From Nageia nagi (Eukaryota > Pinophyta): a DNA stretch of 64,000 nt. Position numbers and translations under genes: made by a program. Below the pieces are notes generated by a model. The model saw only the letters and a list, made by a program, of their open reading frames with translations. It had not been told where the DNA came from and ran no database searches. The stretch spans positions 212,350,001 to 212,414,000 of the forward strand of contig JBITNC010000001.1 in assembly GCA_050084985.1 (NCBI GenBank), read 5' to 3'. Positions 10,565 to 23,507 of this stretch are shown one piece after another; positions within the stretch are counted from its first letter, which is position 1, and every line of letters begins with the position of its first letter.

Positions 10565-11524
10565 TCATGAATCAATTGATTTTCTAGTTCTCCCATGATG
10601 ACCTATCTTACACTCACTTGAGCTTTTGTAAGATTTTGTATTTGTTGTTCTCTTTACCTCTATCTCTTTGATTTTCTTTTCTTTATCCGACCAGAAAGGG
10701 TAAGCATTAAGAAGTTTTTGTGCAACGGGGTCTATTTCAAGCTCTATTTCTGACTCACTATCAGACTCATCATCAAACTCAATTATTTCATCATCTTCTT
10801 CTTCTAATTTTATTGGTTTATGATATGCAAATGCCAAAGATGGTGAAGAGGGTTCACAACTATTTTGTTTAACTATCTCAGGGGCAAAAGAGTTTTGATC
10901 ATGATGGAGCATACAAAAGTTGATATGACTTTCCATGGTAGAAATGGGCCGCAGGCGGTCCATTTCTATAGGATTTAGATCATGAGTGGTCCTATTATGA
11001 TCGATTATGATGCTTGAAAAAAAGATTGATTCATCCAAAAATGTGCTAAAGGAAAATTTGAGACCATTCACAGTTAAAAATTCATAGATTTTATGCAATG
11101 AATAAACTATGGTAGGATCTTCAGAGAACTTGTAGAATGCCCCAAAATGCTCTATGAATTTTTGTATCAACCTTAGTTTATCTTTAGTGAGGTTTGAATT
11201 GTTAGATTTTACCCAATGATAAAGGACCAACTGTGATTTGTTTTCCAAAAGTGGAACTAGATTTTCTAAGATTCCTCCTTCAAGGGTTTCATTATCCAAA
11301 CTATCATTATCTTCGAAATCACCATGATAGGATTCCTCATCCGGAAGTTTATCTTTAACAATCCAAGGAGCACTCTCTTTGTTTATTCTAGCACTTTTCC
11401 TAGTTGGCTCTATTCCTTTCCAAGTTTTTCTTTTTCTCTTATTTTGTTCAGAAGATGATTGAACTAATGAAGGATAATCTGATAATTCATTTATATCTCT
11501 ACCCATTGTTGAATCAAAAAGCAT
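10565..11524 (-). CDS. ORF1 of element C, conserved protein of unknown function
   Basis: An uninterrupted 319-codon frame starting 22 bp from the LTR and ahead of gag, the position of the extra ORF1 in Ogre-type elements. The N-terminus is basic (KRKRKTWKG, then TRKSARIN), which could be a nuclear targeting or nucleic-acid-binding segment. The middle carries the landmarks SYHGDFEDND and LRLIQKFIEHFGAFYKF. The C-terminal third is very acidic (EEEDDEIIEFDDESDSESE) and the end is lysine-rich. The same order of blocks is found in element D (33680-34620): KRKRKSWE, SYHGDFKDND, DKLRLVQEFL and FDDELDNES. Conservation between two diverged elements argues for a translated protein. No enzyme motif was recognised. 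A near-palindrome (10941-10966) lies inside the coding frame. Confidence 0.7.
   Translation of the reverse strand: MLFDSTMGRDINELSDYPSLVQSSSEQNKRKRKTWKGIEPTRKSARINKESAPWIVKDKLPDEESYHGDFEDNDSLDNETLEGGILENLVPLLENKSQLVLYHWVKSNNSNLTKDKLRLIQKFIEHFGAFYKFSEDPTIVYSLHKIYEFLTVNGLKFSFSTFLDESIFFSSIIIDHNRTTHDLNPIEMDRLRPISTMESHINFCMLHHDQNSFAPEIVKQNSCEPSSPSLAFAYHKPIKLEEEDDEIIEFDDESDSESEIELEIDPVAQKLLNAYPFWSDKEKKIKEIEVKRTTNTKSYKSSSECKIGHHGRTRKSIDS
10941..11001. repeat. Near-palindromes inside ORF1 of element C
   Basis: A 26-bp near-palindrome at 10941-10966 has arms GAAATGG and CCATTTC around a CCGC/GCGG core. A second unit lies at 10979-11001 with ATCAT and ATGAT arms. Element D has a matching near-palindrome at 34252-34278 (arms AAAATGG and CCAATTTT) at the same place in its ORF1. 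Confidence 0.65.
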
Positions 11525-11526
11525 GT

Positions 11527-11544
11527 TTCACGTCGGGTTCACCA
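11527..11544 (-). other. Primer binding site, tRNA-Trp
   Basis: The minus strand reads TGGTGAACCCGACGTGAA, beginning two bases after the 5' LTR end. As I recall it, the 3' end of plant nuclear tRNA-Trp with its CCA tail is exactly complementary over 18 bases. tRNA-iMet, the commonest plant Ty3/gypsy primer, does not match. Confidence 0.8.
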
Positions 11545-11546
11545 AA

Positions 11547-12529
11547 TGTTTACAAATAAAATTGAGCGTGCAAATAAATAAATAGGTAAATATCTACAAA
11601 CTCAATATATTTGTATTTGAGCTATGGATAGCAATTTATTCTCAATAAATGTTTACAAATAAAATGGAGCATACAAATAAATAAATAGATAAATATCTAC
11701 AAACCCAATATATCTGTATTTGATCTACGAATAGCAATTTATTCTCAATAGCAATGAACAAGATAACCAATTCAGAAATTTAAATTGTAATTGTACCAAA
11801 CAAGACTGTGATTTGTATACTTACCTCACGGAACATACCTGACAATGCAAAATGAAGATGTTGGTGATGTACTGATGATGAGCTGCCCTTGAAAAACATA
11901 GTGACCTATGACGATGCAAAAAGAGGACCACAGGTAGTCTATTTTAGAGATAATAGAGCATTGGTGGTGTTCTTGGTTCATAAAGAAGCATCGGTGGCCT
12001 TCTTTTGATGATTTTTGACCTCTTAATCAAGTCCAGAGCTTTAATACGGATGTCTCAGATAGCAGTGTGATATCAGAATAGATCGTAGATGTCAGGATAG
12101 CTCACAAAAGGAAGCACACAAACCACAGCCTTATAGGCTGGTACCAAGAGATACCTTAAGGGGTTGCCACTACAAGACCATACGCGGGATCGTGTGTATC
12201 CTTGTTATTATGGACTTACTATTAGATCCCTTATTTATATAGATAATAGATAATACCACCCATGGGTCAGCATGCATCTACATAAATAAGGCTAATTCAC
12301 AACATTCAATATAAACACACCAATAAACAAGATAATCCATGCAATATTCAAGATAATCCATGCAATATTCACAATAATCCATGCAATATTCAAGATAATC
12401 ATTATAAAATTCATATTCAAGACAAACATTGATATTATCACTTTAATACATTCAAGACATATATTTAGGCCAAGCATATTTCATTAATTTATTAATTTAA
12501 AAACATAAATTCATTTTTATGTGTTAACA
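11547..12529 (-). repeat. 5' LTR of element C
   Basis: A 983-bp partner of 5802-6783, about 96% identical by eye. The minus-strand TATA-like box TATATAAATAAG is at 12230-12241. The triad of near-palindromes is at 11925-11940 (GGACCACAGGTAGTCT), 11956-11972 and 11985-12002. The 21-bp repeat lies at about 12330-12400 and the terminal 103-bp duplication at 11547-11750. Confidence 0.92.
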
Positions 12530-13989
12530 ATATGTTATAAGCTAAATCTAGTTGATAGTTTCTAGTCAATGTGGATGTGTGTGGATGATATATGGCCAAG
12601 GCTAGGGTGTTGTAAGATATGAACAATACTCTTAATTCACTTAAGATTTATGAGCTCTTTTGGATCATTTTAGTCTTTTTTAAGTAAAAAAGTATTATGG
12701 TTTAAGGTAATCATCTTGGGGGATGGTTTCCCATGGGTTTTGAATGGTTGATTAGTCTTCATGTAAGGGCGCTTGTCTTATGTGGGAATTTCTCCTTAAT
12801 CTATATAGACTATATTTGTTCCTTATGGAATTTAAAGCTCATGAAGTTGATAACCAAGTTGTATACCATTTGTTGATGGATTACTCAAACCAAATAATTA
12901 TAAAGCTTAAGCCAAAGTGAATGGAAAAGGTATGTGATGATAGTGGAAACTCCATGCTTTGTAACATCATGGGTGTCTAGATATCTTTTAGAGGACCATA
13001 TGAATTGATATAGTGTGGATAAACTTTTGAAAATTGGTATTCATGTTTTGGGCATATGAAAGGTGGACTACATAGAGTGTGTATGATTTAAAAGGGGTCA
13101 GTGGTCTTCTCCCATTATAAAAGAAATCAAAAGTGGGAAAGATTAAGATCATTTCTCCTAAGCAATGTTGATAGATAGAGTTTAGTTGGAGTAAAGAGGA
13201 TTAGATTAGGATATTTTAGAAGTGGATGTATATCATGATAGTTAGGTTCAAGTATCAACATCTATAGTTATTGCATATATTAGTGCAACATCATCTTAGG
13301 GTCATGTATGAAAATTATTAAGACCTCACTTGTATGCTGGTGTGATGTAGTTGAGTAGGGATTAGAAACCCTCAAATGAGTGAATGTGAACTAGTAATAG
13401 GATTAGTATAACTTCATTTAATGTTTAACTAGTACCATGACTAAGGACTTGGGATACTACAGGCCTTACATAAGTCCTTGAAAGTATATCGTAATGTCAA
13501 TGCATGGTAGGCTCATGGTGAGCTTGGATCAGAGTGAGAAGTTGACCAATTCAACCCAAATTAGTTTTGTATTTTTTGTAGTGGTTTCTTGGAGGGAACC
13601 ATGGCCAACTTAGTAAAGGTTGGGAAGGTTTGGTTATAACCATGGCAAAATTGATATAAGTCTATAGAGGGTTTTAGAGAAACCTTAGATGACTCAATGG
13701 AGACCATGATGAATATGGTAAAGCTAAGATGCAATAGCTTATGATAAATAAATGCAAGGTAAAATAGTATACTATGTGACCAGTTAGGAGACCAATTATT
13801 GACACTTTATTTAGTAATGTATGGTATAAAGGATGAGCCTTGTCTCTAGCTATTTTGGTTATAAGTATGCTTGGAAATCCAAGTGAGGATGTTTTATTTT
13901 TGAAGGTAAGCATTATTTTACAAGGCATGATATGTGTTATTATGAGAAGGAAGAAGTGAAGGGTAGAAAACCATGAGCCTTATGATGGT
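12530..13989. other. Gene-free spacer
   Basis: This continues the sequence interrupted by element C at 5801. No coding, RNA or repeat feature was recognised except the ATATG target duplication at its left end. Confidence 0.5.
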
Positions 13990-16300
13990 ATGAATCATGC
14001 AAGATAGGCTTATTTAAGTAATTCTAAATGATCTTGGCCTTGCCTTGACTTTACCAAGATATCATCAACATACATTTATACTAATTTTTGAATGTGGTCA
14101 TGGAATAATAACACCATAGCCCTTTGGTAAGTAGCACTTGCATTTTTTAATCCTAAAGGTATAACCTTCCAAAAAATATTTCCCCATGGTGTAGTGAAAT
14201 TAATCTTATGTTGGTTAGCTAGATTGATTAGTATTTGATTATATCTAAAAAATCCATATATGAAAGATAAAGTATCATGACCATCAATATTATCCATAAT
14301 CATATCAATGTTAGGAAATGGAAAATAATCTTTTGGAAAAACATTATTAATATCATGGAAGTTAATACAAACCCTTATTTCCCCATTTAGTTTTGTGATA
14401 GGGATAATGTTAGTCATCCATTCCTAATAGTCAATTGATTTAATAAAGCCAACATTCAAATATTTTTATATCTCCATATTGAATAACAAATCTTTAGAGG
14501 GATGCATTTTTCTTAGATTCTATTTAAATAATTGGCTTAGCTCCCTTTTTAAGTGGTAAATTATGCATAACAAAAGAAAGATCTAAACTAGACATATCAT
14601 AATAAGATCATGAAAAAATCTTTTGATGTTTAATAAATTTATTTTTATACCTTTCTTATTATGAGGGAGGAAGGGTTACTCCAACTTAAACTAACCCTTC
14701 CTCATTACTTGTTCCAAAATTGAAATTCATCAATTCTTTAGTTGGGAATGTAAGGTCATCCTTTTTTAAGTAATGAGGTCAATTCTTCTAGTCCTTGTAT
14801 TTCACCTATATCATTATCCTCTGGCTAGACCTGAAACACTTCATTGAAATTTACTTATTGACTAAAATATGCATAATTATTAAGAATATAACTTACTTGA
14901 ATCTTTTCATTAGACTTAGGTAACTCTAAATGTGCCCCCAAGTATTCTAAAATATCATCATTAGTACTAAAGCAATTAAATTCTAGAGTTATAGTACTAG
15001 CAATCCATAGATCTCTACCAATATCATCAAATAGATCAAATTATATTACATTCTTTAATAAAATTAATGAGTCCCATTATTTGTTTAGTATTTTTATCAT
15101 TATCTAATCCATCCTTATATTTCTATGCTTTTGAAATAGTAGGAAAAGGAGACATCCCTTGGTCAGATTTTCCTAAACCTCCTCCCTTATACTTACAATT
15201 TTCAACCATATACTTATGAATAAAAGGAGATAGAAAGGTTTTACCCATTTTATTTTTTACATTATTTTTCATTAATTTATCTAAACTAGGTGAGATGAAT
15301 AACATGGAGTAAAATCCCTTTTGTTCTATGATGTTTTCACATCGTTGATGATCTTCAAAAAATATGGCATACTATTGATTGCCTTCCATAGATAGAATTT
15401 TGGATCATCCCAAGTCTTTAATAGATTCAAATAGGTCCATGTTCTCAATTTTATATGTACCCATACCTATATTCCTATAATCTAATATTATTTATTTGCA
15501 TTTTTCCCTAGTGTACTTTGTTCTAAAGGTTCAATTTCATACTTGGGATAGGTTGTTATAGATTCCTCAAAGTTTATTGCATTAAAAAAAGCATATATTT
15601 CTAGATCACCAAGCACTATATGAACCTCACCTTGATATTCAAATTTTAATCTTCCATGCACTGTATATGAAATTGCATCCATATCATGAAGCTAAGGTCT
15701 TGCCAATAATAAGTTATATGACAACTTAGAATCAATAATTGTAAACTTGGATATAATTTTCCTAATTCTTATTGTTTCCAAAATTATGGCTATCCCTACT
15801 AGCTTTTTAGATAAACTATATCATATTCCCTAATATTAAATATATATTCTTCTAAAGGAGGTATTTCTACATCTTTTTCTTGGAGTTGGATCAAAAACTT
15901 ATGAAAACATACATTAACAACTAATCCATTATCTACTAATATTCTTTTTATCTCCCATCCATCTATCATAGGTGTGATATACAAAGCTAAGCATTCATCA
16001 CAAAGTTCCTTACTAAGCTTTTTCATATTTATAAAAAGATATAACATCACATTCCTTGATATACTTAAGCTTTTCAAAAAATATGGAAGCAAGAATATTT
16101 GTAGGGACTCTTTTTTTTGAATAAGGCATATAAGATCTCCCTGTGTTTTAGATATGGATATAAGATTATACAAACTAATCTTGGTAGGAGTAGTTTTTAA
16201 TTACTCAATCATATTATACATTTTTAGATCAAGTGGGCCACTTACTTGTTCTATGGTAACAAAATTTGGAAGATATCTTGGACACCCTCTTCATAACCTA
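13990..16300 (-). pseudogene. pol: Element G: Tat/Ogre-like protease and RT remnant
   Basis: Read leftward, the order is as follows. A pre-protease segment lies at 16300-16000 (KVPRYLP, then YNLISISK). A protease core at about 15990-15920 reads ITPMIDGWEIKRILVDNG, where VDNG is the aspartic active-site block. A LLLARP block (15780-15690) is followed by an open stretch at 15682-15488. A glycine-rich G-patch-like motif, KGGGLGKSDQG, lies at about 15190. The N-terminal half of RT is at 14440-14010, with VCINFHDINNVFPKD, TTPWG, GLKNASATYQRA and the catalytic YVDD (14061-14072). Frames are broken many times and homology ends just after YVDD, so the thumb, RNase H and integrase are missing. In life this polyprotein would cleave itself and copy element RNA to DNA. 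It is dead here. A G-patch between protease and RT is typical of the Tat lineage. Confidence 0.82.
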
Positions 16301-16744
16301 GCAAAAATCTCTTTGTTAATTGAAGTTGCATTCATTATCATCACTTGATTTGAATCTATCTAATCAATCTAATATTTTCCTTTAGTAGTGAGATCTAAAA
16401 TGTCTACCTCAAATGTTTTACAAAACTTCATAACATGATATGCATCAAATTTCTCCATAAGAACATTATCATCCTATGATGTTTTCTCTAATGGCTGCAA
16501 TAATTCCCTTTTTATTGGATCCCTCATAATAAACCTTGGCTGAATTGGAAAAGTATATTTTATGTCTTTTATAGTTGTAGATCTTGTTAATTTAGATGGA
16601 GATATAGGTGTATCAAACATGTGTACTATCCTTTATTCCTTATTTTTATATGTCCTTTTATTTTCCTTATTATTAGAAGTGTATGTTTACTGAAGCTTCC
16701 CTAACTCAAGTAAAACTTTTTCTTTTTGTAGTAACTCTCATATC

Positions 16745-17060
16745 AATATGTAGACACCTAGAAATGACACTTATTTTGATAAGCAAAAGAAGAATGAGAA
16801 ATTAAAACTAAATTTAAAAAGTTTAATATAGTTACCTAAACATCAATGTATGAATCCTAAACATGAGTAATCGATACTAATTGCTAGCATCCAAACCTAG
16901 ATGTTGGTGACTTTGAAGTTAGCAAAATCAAAAAAAAAATGGAAAAATCAAGGTACCCAAGGAAATAAACAAATGGATCTTGGATGACTCATCTTTGATC
17001 CTACATCCTCCTCAACATGGATAAACCTTATGACAAGGTTGGATGAGCTTTTTTATCATA
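16745..17060. repeat. Old repeat with an inverted copy at 20030-20340
   Basis: The plus strand here aligns with the minus strand of 20030-20340. Shared blocks in the same order include GATAAGCAAAAGAAG-like, GATGTTGGTGACT-like and AAAGTTAGCAAAAT-like sequence. It starts near TGTAGACACC, resembling an LTR end, just beyond the G remnant. No PBS is visible, so an LTR origin is only a guess. Confidence 0.55.
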
Positions 17061-17719
17061 CCCTTACCTCCAAAATAGCAATTTTGGCCATCTCAAAATT
17101 GTATAAATTAAACCTCTCCTAAGGAGAAAAAATCAAATTTTTATGCAATAATACTCTACTAAAATACACTCAAACTTGTACTAGGTAATTGTATTACATT
17201 TTTTCATGTTTTCATACTTGTATTACATTGTACTTTCATATATTTTTAACTATGTGAGTAGGTATGCTCGATATATTTCTTATTTGTGTGTGTGTAAGAT
17301 TTATAGGTGCATGATAGCTGGTTTGAGCAAAAGAAAGTCAAAAGAATATTGAGTAATCAAAAACCATCATCAAAATTTCCTTGTATAGTTTTGAAGACAC
17401 TGCTAAAAGCATAAGATAAGCCCATTTAGAGGAGGTCCAAGGGAACCTATATCTCCCTCTACTATAACAAAAGCCCTTATTGTACAAGGCATTAATAGTA
17501 CATCATAAATCAGCATGAGATTTGTCATTATAAACTAATTATTGAGATCAATTCAAAATTCAATAAAAGAATTATTGTTGGTTGTAACATGCTTTGTTCT
17601 ATTTGCTAAGTTATTTTTTAGGTAGTAAATTCTAGCATAGGGGGTGTTTTTATATGTTTTAATGTTCATTTTTGTATTTTGTGTCTTGTAGTATCGCTAC
17701 TAGTTTTTATATGTTTTTA

Positions 17720-19490
17720 TAGTCAATTTCTTGAGTCTACTCTATCACCCTAGCTAGATTTATGCATAGCCAAACTAACCCTTCCCTTACTCCCTTACTC
17801 CTCCCTCCATAACTCTTGCAACATATCATGGATATATCCCTTCCCCTAATTACCTCTATGATTTGGCTAAGGTGTGAAGTACATACAATGCTACAACTAC
17901 ATGCAAAACATATCCTATAAGTCTTTCCCATGCATGATGGTGGGAAGTGTGTGGAAAAACCCTATCACATAGTGTATCATGCTATAGGGTCTACCACTAA
18001 CATACCATAGTTTTCCAATATTCATATTGCTCTGTAAGTCTATAGAGATGATTATGGATGCCCAATATAGTAGGAGTTTGGAAATGCACTTGATGTTTAT
18101 CATATATCATATATCCTATAGCCCCCTCTTGATCTTGCACTCCCATTGATACCTTATGCTATCATCCTCTCTCTCCATCATGTTGGTCCATTCCATGTCC
18201 CTTGCTCTTATTGCTCTATGATTTAGCTAAGGCATGAAGTACATCAAATGCTACAACTACATGTAGAACATCTCCTATAATTCCATCTCATACATAATGA
18301 TGGAATGTGTATGGAGAAACCCTATCACATATTGTATATATCCATTATATGTTACAAAATTTATGGAGGAGAGGAGTGAGTGAGAAATTAAAGGGATAGG
18401 TTGGCTATGTAAAAATCCAACTAGAATGATAGGATAAAATCAAGAAACTAACTATCTTAATATAGGACAAGTTGCATTGCACCAACCAAGGTGGGGACTA
18501 GTAACCAATAATCCTTACCATAGTAGTTTTAGGTTAAAAGACCTCCATGTACATGTATAGCAACATAAATGATGAGAAAACATGGTACATTATTGGTATA
18601 TCCTATATCATGATACACCATATGGAAAGATTTTTTCACACACTTCCCACCATCATGCATGGTAAGGACTTATAAGAGATGTTTTGTATGTAGTTATAGT
18701 ATTGGACATACTTTACACCTTAAATGAATTGTATAATAATCAAGGTAAATTATATGGAATGGACTATCATGATGGAGAGAGTATGATTAGGCAAGGCATC
18801 AAGGGGAGTGAAAGATGGAGAGGGGGTAGTATGATCTATGATTGGCATCAAGTGCATTTTTGAACCATTGCTACATTAGGCATCCATAATCCTCTCTCCA
18901 TACTTGCATAGCAACATGAACATCAAGCAATAATGGTATATTGCTAATAGATATTAGATTATGATGCATCATGTGATAAGGTTTCTCCACTCACTTCACA
19001 CCACTATGCATGGGAAGCACTTACAATAGATGTTTTGTATGTTTCCATAGTATTTAACATACTTCATGCCTTAGTCAAACCATAGAGAAATTAGGGGAAG
19101 GGATTTGGGATCGATCAATCAATATGATGGTGAGAGGGAAAGAAGGTAAGGAATCAAGAGGAGTGCAATAAAAATAGGGGGCCATATGATCTACAATAAG
19201 TAATGAGCATATTTTTTAATCATCACTACATATAGTATCCACAATCCTCTCCATAGACTTGCATAAAAATATGAACATCAAAAAACTATAGTACATTACT
19301 GGTAGATCCTAGATCATGATACATAGTATCTCAAGATAAGATGAGTTGCATTGCACCAACCAAGATGGGTACTAGTTACCAATAATCCTCACCATAGTAG
19401 TTTTAGGCTAAAATACCTCCATAGACATGTATAGTAACATAAATGATAAGAAACCATGGTACATTACTGGTAGACCCCTAGATCATGATT
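17720..19490. repeat. Module of diverged inverted and direct repeats
   Basis: Units of roughly 330 bp recur. Two lie in plus orientation (about 17785-18065 and 18120-18345) and two inverted (about 18590-18920 and 18930-19290). The left flank 17722-17815 is inverted at about 18365-18475. A further direct duplication pairs 18450-18622 with 19324-19488 (both contain TTGCATTGCACCAACCAAG). A partial unit is also at 3289-3510. No transposase or terminal signature was recognised, so this may be a fold-back element or stacked rearrangements. The short ORFs here are not supported. Confidence 0.6.
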
Positions 19491-20496
<1,006 letters not shown>

Positions 20497-21179
20497 TTGA
20501 CTTAGTATTTTGAATAAATCAAACTTGTTCAATCAAATCATGATATAAAATATTTTCATATTTTACTCTTAATGCATTTTGAAAATAATTTTAGATGTAT
20601 ACCAAAACATCACTTGTGTTGACCATCCATACTGTGGTCTTATTATGATAGTTACATGATGAGACCTTTGTTTACTTCACATGCCAAAGAGAGTATGCAT
20701 CATTAAGATTTATTTTGTCTATATAATTTAATTTTGATAATATTATCTTCATCTTAATATCAAGGTTTCATAATAATCTTGTACAAAAGTAATATTATTA
20801 CATTTTAAATCATGTTCAATTTTTTCAAAGATAGACATAATGATGAGGTAGAATCTCTTCTAAGCCTATCATTTTAGGTTACATTGGAGAGATAAAAATT
20901 CATATCTTCACTCAATTTTACTAAATCATAGTGTTTTAAGATTATAGACATAGTTTTATTTTTATTACCTTAAAGTAATCATCAATGATTCTCATGGGTT
21001 GCCAGCTTCCACTAAATAATCACTGACATTCAAGGGCATGGACCATATAAAATAAAAAATTTGCATGTCATTTTTATTCTTACCTTTTTCTCAAGTGGTA
21101 AGAGCTCAATTTTTCCTTTTGCTCCTACATACCTAGTTGTTCATATTTTAAACCTATTTTGACTTTATTGCTAACCAAG

Positions 21180-23507
21180 ATGCCACCAAAGAGGAGACCA
21201 ACTGGTTGGAGGAGGTTAATCAAAGAGAAGGTAGGGTTTTAAACCCTTCCTTTTAATTTTTTGTATGTTATTTCATATTTATTACTTAATTTAGAAAACA
21301 AAAATCATAATATATCTATTTTAATTATTTTAATAATTTTCAACTATTTAGATTTTTAATTTAGGCTTAATTTTGCAAAAATTTTAAAAAAATTAAACCT
21401 TTGATAATGATCACTGGTTAGGATAGAGGATTTATAAGGTCATTGACATTTAGCTATCAGATGCCAATGATCCTATAATCAAGTCACTTGATCAATAATA
21501 TTTGAGCTTAAGTTGCAAGATTTTTATTTTTACTATTATCTTAAGCTAGTAATTATTTTTAGGTTTGAGATATCTATGAGCCTAGAGAGTTTTACCCATC
21601 CATTCTTTAGGAGGGGTGATAGTTTTTCATAGTTGGAGATCATTATTTCTTTTAAACTATGGGTTTTGGGGTGAGGCCCTTCATCGGATGCATCCATTGG
21701 GATTACTCTCTTTGTTGCATTGCTTAGGAGAACTTCCACCTTCCATATCCTAATAGGAGAGATGATAGTTACTGTAGGGGATATTCATTACCTTTATCAT
21801 CTTTCAATCCATAATTAAAGGATCTAGCATACAATTGACTAATATGGAGCTTTATTATCTATATCATATTTGTATGGAGATGATAGGATATATACTATCA
21901 TATCTAAGATTAGTTTAGGCATTAGGTACTACCAATACTAGATGGAGGACCAATAGGGTAGTATATAGTTTTCTTATCTGATGGGGCTTATTTAGTGCTA
22001 TGCCCTTCCCAATACTATTAGTGGGAGGTTTCCATGGTCCCTCTTACCAATTTTTATAAACATGTTTTAGCATGGTATGGTATATGCATGGGCATCAACT
22101 TTGTTGGTCCAAATTTATAGGGAGTTATTCTTTTATTCATAAGATTACTGAGCATCACTATTAGTGATGATTACTTTATAGGCATGGAATTAAAAGCATA
22201 TTGTAATTAATCATCCCTCAAGATTTCTTGTTCCTATCTTTGCTATCCATTTTGAGTACCTAGATGGCATTATGAAGTGGAGTGGTGATTTTTACTTATA
22301 TCAGAAAGATGGGATTCATAGGAATGTGAGATTCTATAAGGATATGCTCTCTCATCTAGTTATTGAACATGATTGATTCAGGCCATACCACCTATAACTC
22401 ATATGGGATGAGAGAAAGGTTGATATTATAGGTATTTTTTAGGATAGGGTCTTGAGTGGAAGGAGGACATATTTTTTGGAGTACTTTCAATTTGACCATA
22501 TCAAATGGTAGTTTGGGTTGGTTCAAGACATGCCTCTTAAGCTAGTGAGATATTAACAAGAGGGAATCCTTCCAGTTGAGGATCTACAAACCTTGGTATA
22601 CACCAAAATCAACCTTACTTAGGAGGAGGTTATCAAGGAAGAGTATATTAAGAATGATATTAGGGTTACTAAGGCTTTTGATGTGTAGTGGCAGGTAGAG
22701 TTAGAGGAGGTGGATAAGGAGGATCATTGGCACCAAGTATGATAGAGAGTAGAGATTGATGTGGATGTAGCAAAGGAGGCTAAGGTATAACATATAATGT
22801 ATATTCCTAAGGAGGCTAAGCTAGAGGTCATTATTGATATTTTTGAGGAGATAGGATATGGTAAGAGAGACACCCAATATGAGGAGGGAATGTTGGAGAG
22901 GATGAGGTTCCTCACCCTTAGGTGCTTAGTATTGATTCATTATTAGGAGATATTATGAGTTACAATTCCAATTAGCTTAGGCTAACTTATCTCATACAGA
23001 TAAAGAGTAGAGAGGGACCACTATAGGTAGGAGAGGTATGAGGCTAGGGTAATAGTTCATTATCTTTAGGAGTAGTAAATAGGTGGGGCTAGAATTTATA
23101 CAAGAGTTGAGAGCCAATATTTAGCATTTTTTATGGGTCTATGCTAACAAAGAGACTATTATATGGGTGTTGTGGCTACTTGGTTAGTAGGTGTTCTATC
23201 CTTTATTATTAGTGTTTCTTATCCTCTTCCTTTGAGGGGATAGATTCTAGTCGATGTTAGTGCACTTCCTACACCTTTGGTGAGTGGAGAATAGGGGCAT
23301 AACTAGTACTTAGGGTAGATGTGTTAGACGTACATTATCTTGAAGTTAGAGTGCTACTATAGGAGTATCTTCTCAACATGTAGTAAGATCTTTAGAGCTA
23401 AGGAGAGTAGATTAAGAGGAGAGTCCTTCAGCTTTAGTAGGGATAGTACATCCTACTCAATGTTTGGTAGTTCTATAGGTATGGGAGGTGGTGATGGTAG
23501 TTCTTAA
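21180..23507 (+). pseudogene. Plant mobile domain (PMD) pseudogene J
   Basis: The plus strand encodes a broken PMD (PF10536-type) protein. A short first exon begins MPPKRRPTGWRRLIKEK at 21180 and ends at a likely donor (AAG/GTAGGG, 21231). The main region runs from about 21563. The family landmark, a 'TFHL-x2-GEM-x-VTL-x-D' block, is visible as STFHILIGEMIVTVGDIHYL near 21740-21800. Downstream are LFAIHFEYLDGIMKW-like sequence and FDHIKWWFGLVQDMP near 22490-22540. The tail near 23460-23505 is Ser/Gly-rich (SMFGSSIGMGGGDGSS) before a TAA. The PMD gene of element D ends in a similar Ser/Gly tail. PMDs occur in host proteins such as MAIN/MAIL1 and are carried by gypsy elements and MULE transposons. 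Its 3' end faces the integrase end of minus-strand remnant H, as expected for an antisense gene of H, but this linkage is inferred. Confidence 0.7.
21406..21474. repeat. Near-palindrome triad in the presumed first intron of J
   Basis: Units near 21406-21423 (GATCACTGGTTAGGAT), 21436-21452 (GGTCATTGACATTT) and 21459-21474 (GATGCCAATGATCC) are spaced about 25-30 bp apart. They fall between the likely donor at 21231 and the main PMD exon. Element D also has a triad within the intron of its PMD unit (38059-38142). Confidence 0.45.

Larger units (their letters stand above)
5802..12529 (-). mobile_element. Element C: complete non-autonomous Tat/Ogre-like LTR retrotransposon
   Basis: A complete 6728-bp insertion flanked by the perfect 5-bp target duplication ATATG (5797-5801 and 12530-12534). 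It has two LTRs of about 983 bp, a tRNA-Trp PBS at 11527-11544 and a polypurine tract at 6784-6796. In transcription order it carries ORF1, gag with a zinc-knuckle-like motif, an antisense promoter unit and two tandem arrays. No protease active site, RT YxDD motif, RNase H or integrase was found, so it would need enzymes from another element. The LTRs differ at roughly 40 positions, mostly transitions, which makes it the youngest complete element here. An extra ORF before gag, a hypervariable tandem-repeat 3' region and antisense ORFs are known traits of the Tat lineage; the assignment is inferred from them and from the gag type. Confidence 0.9.
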
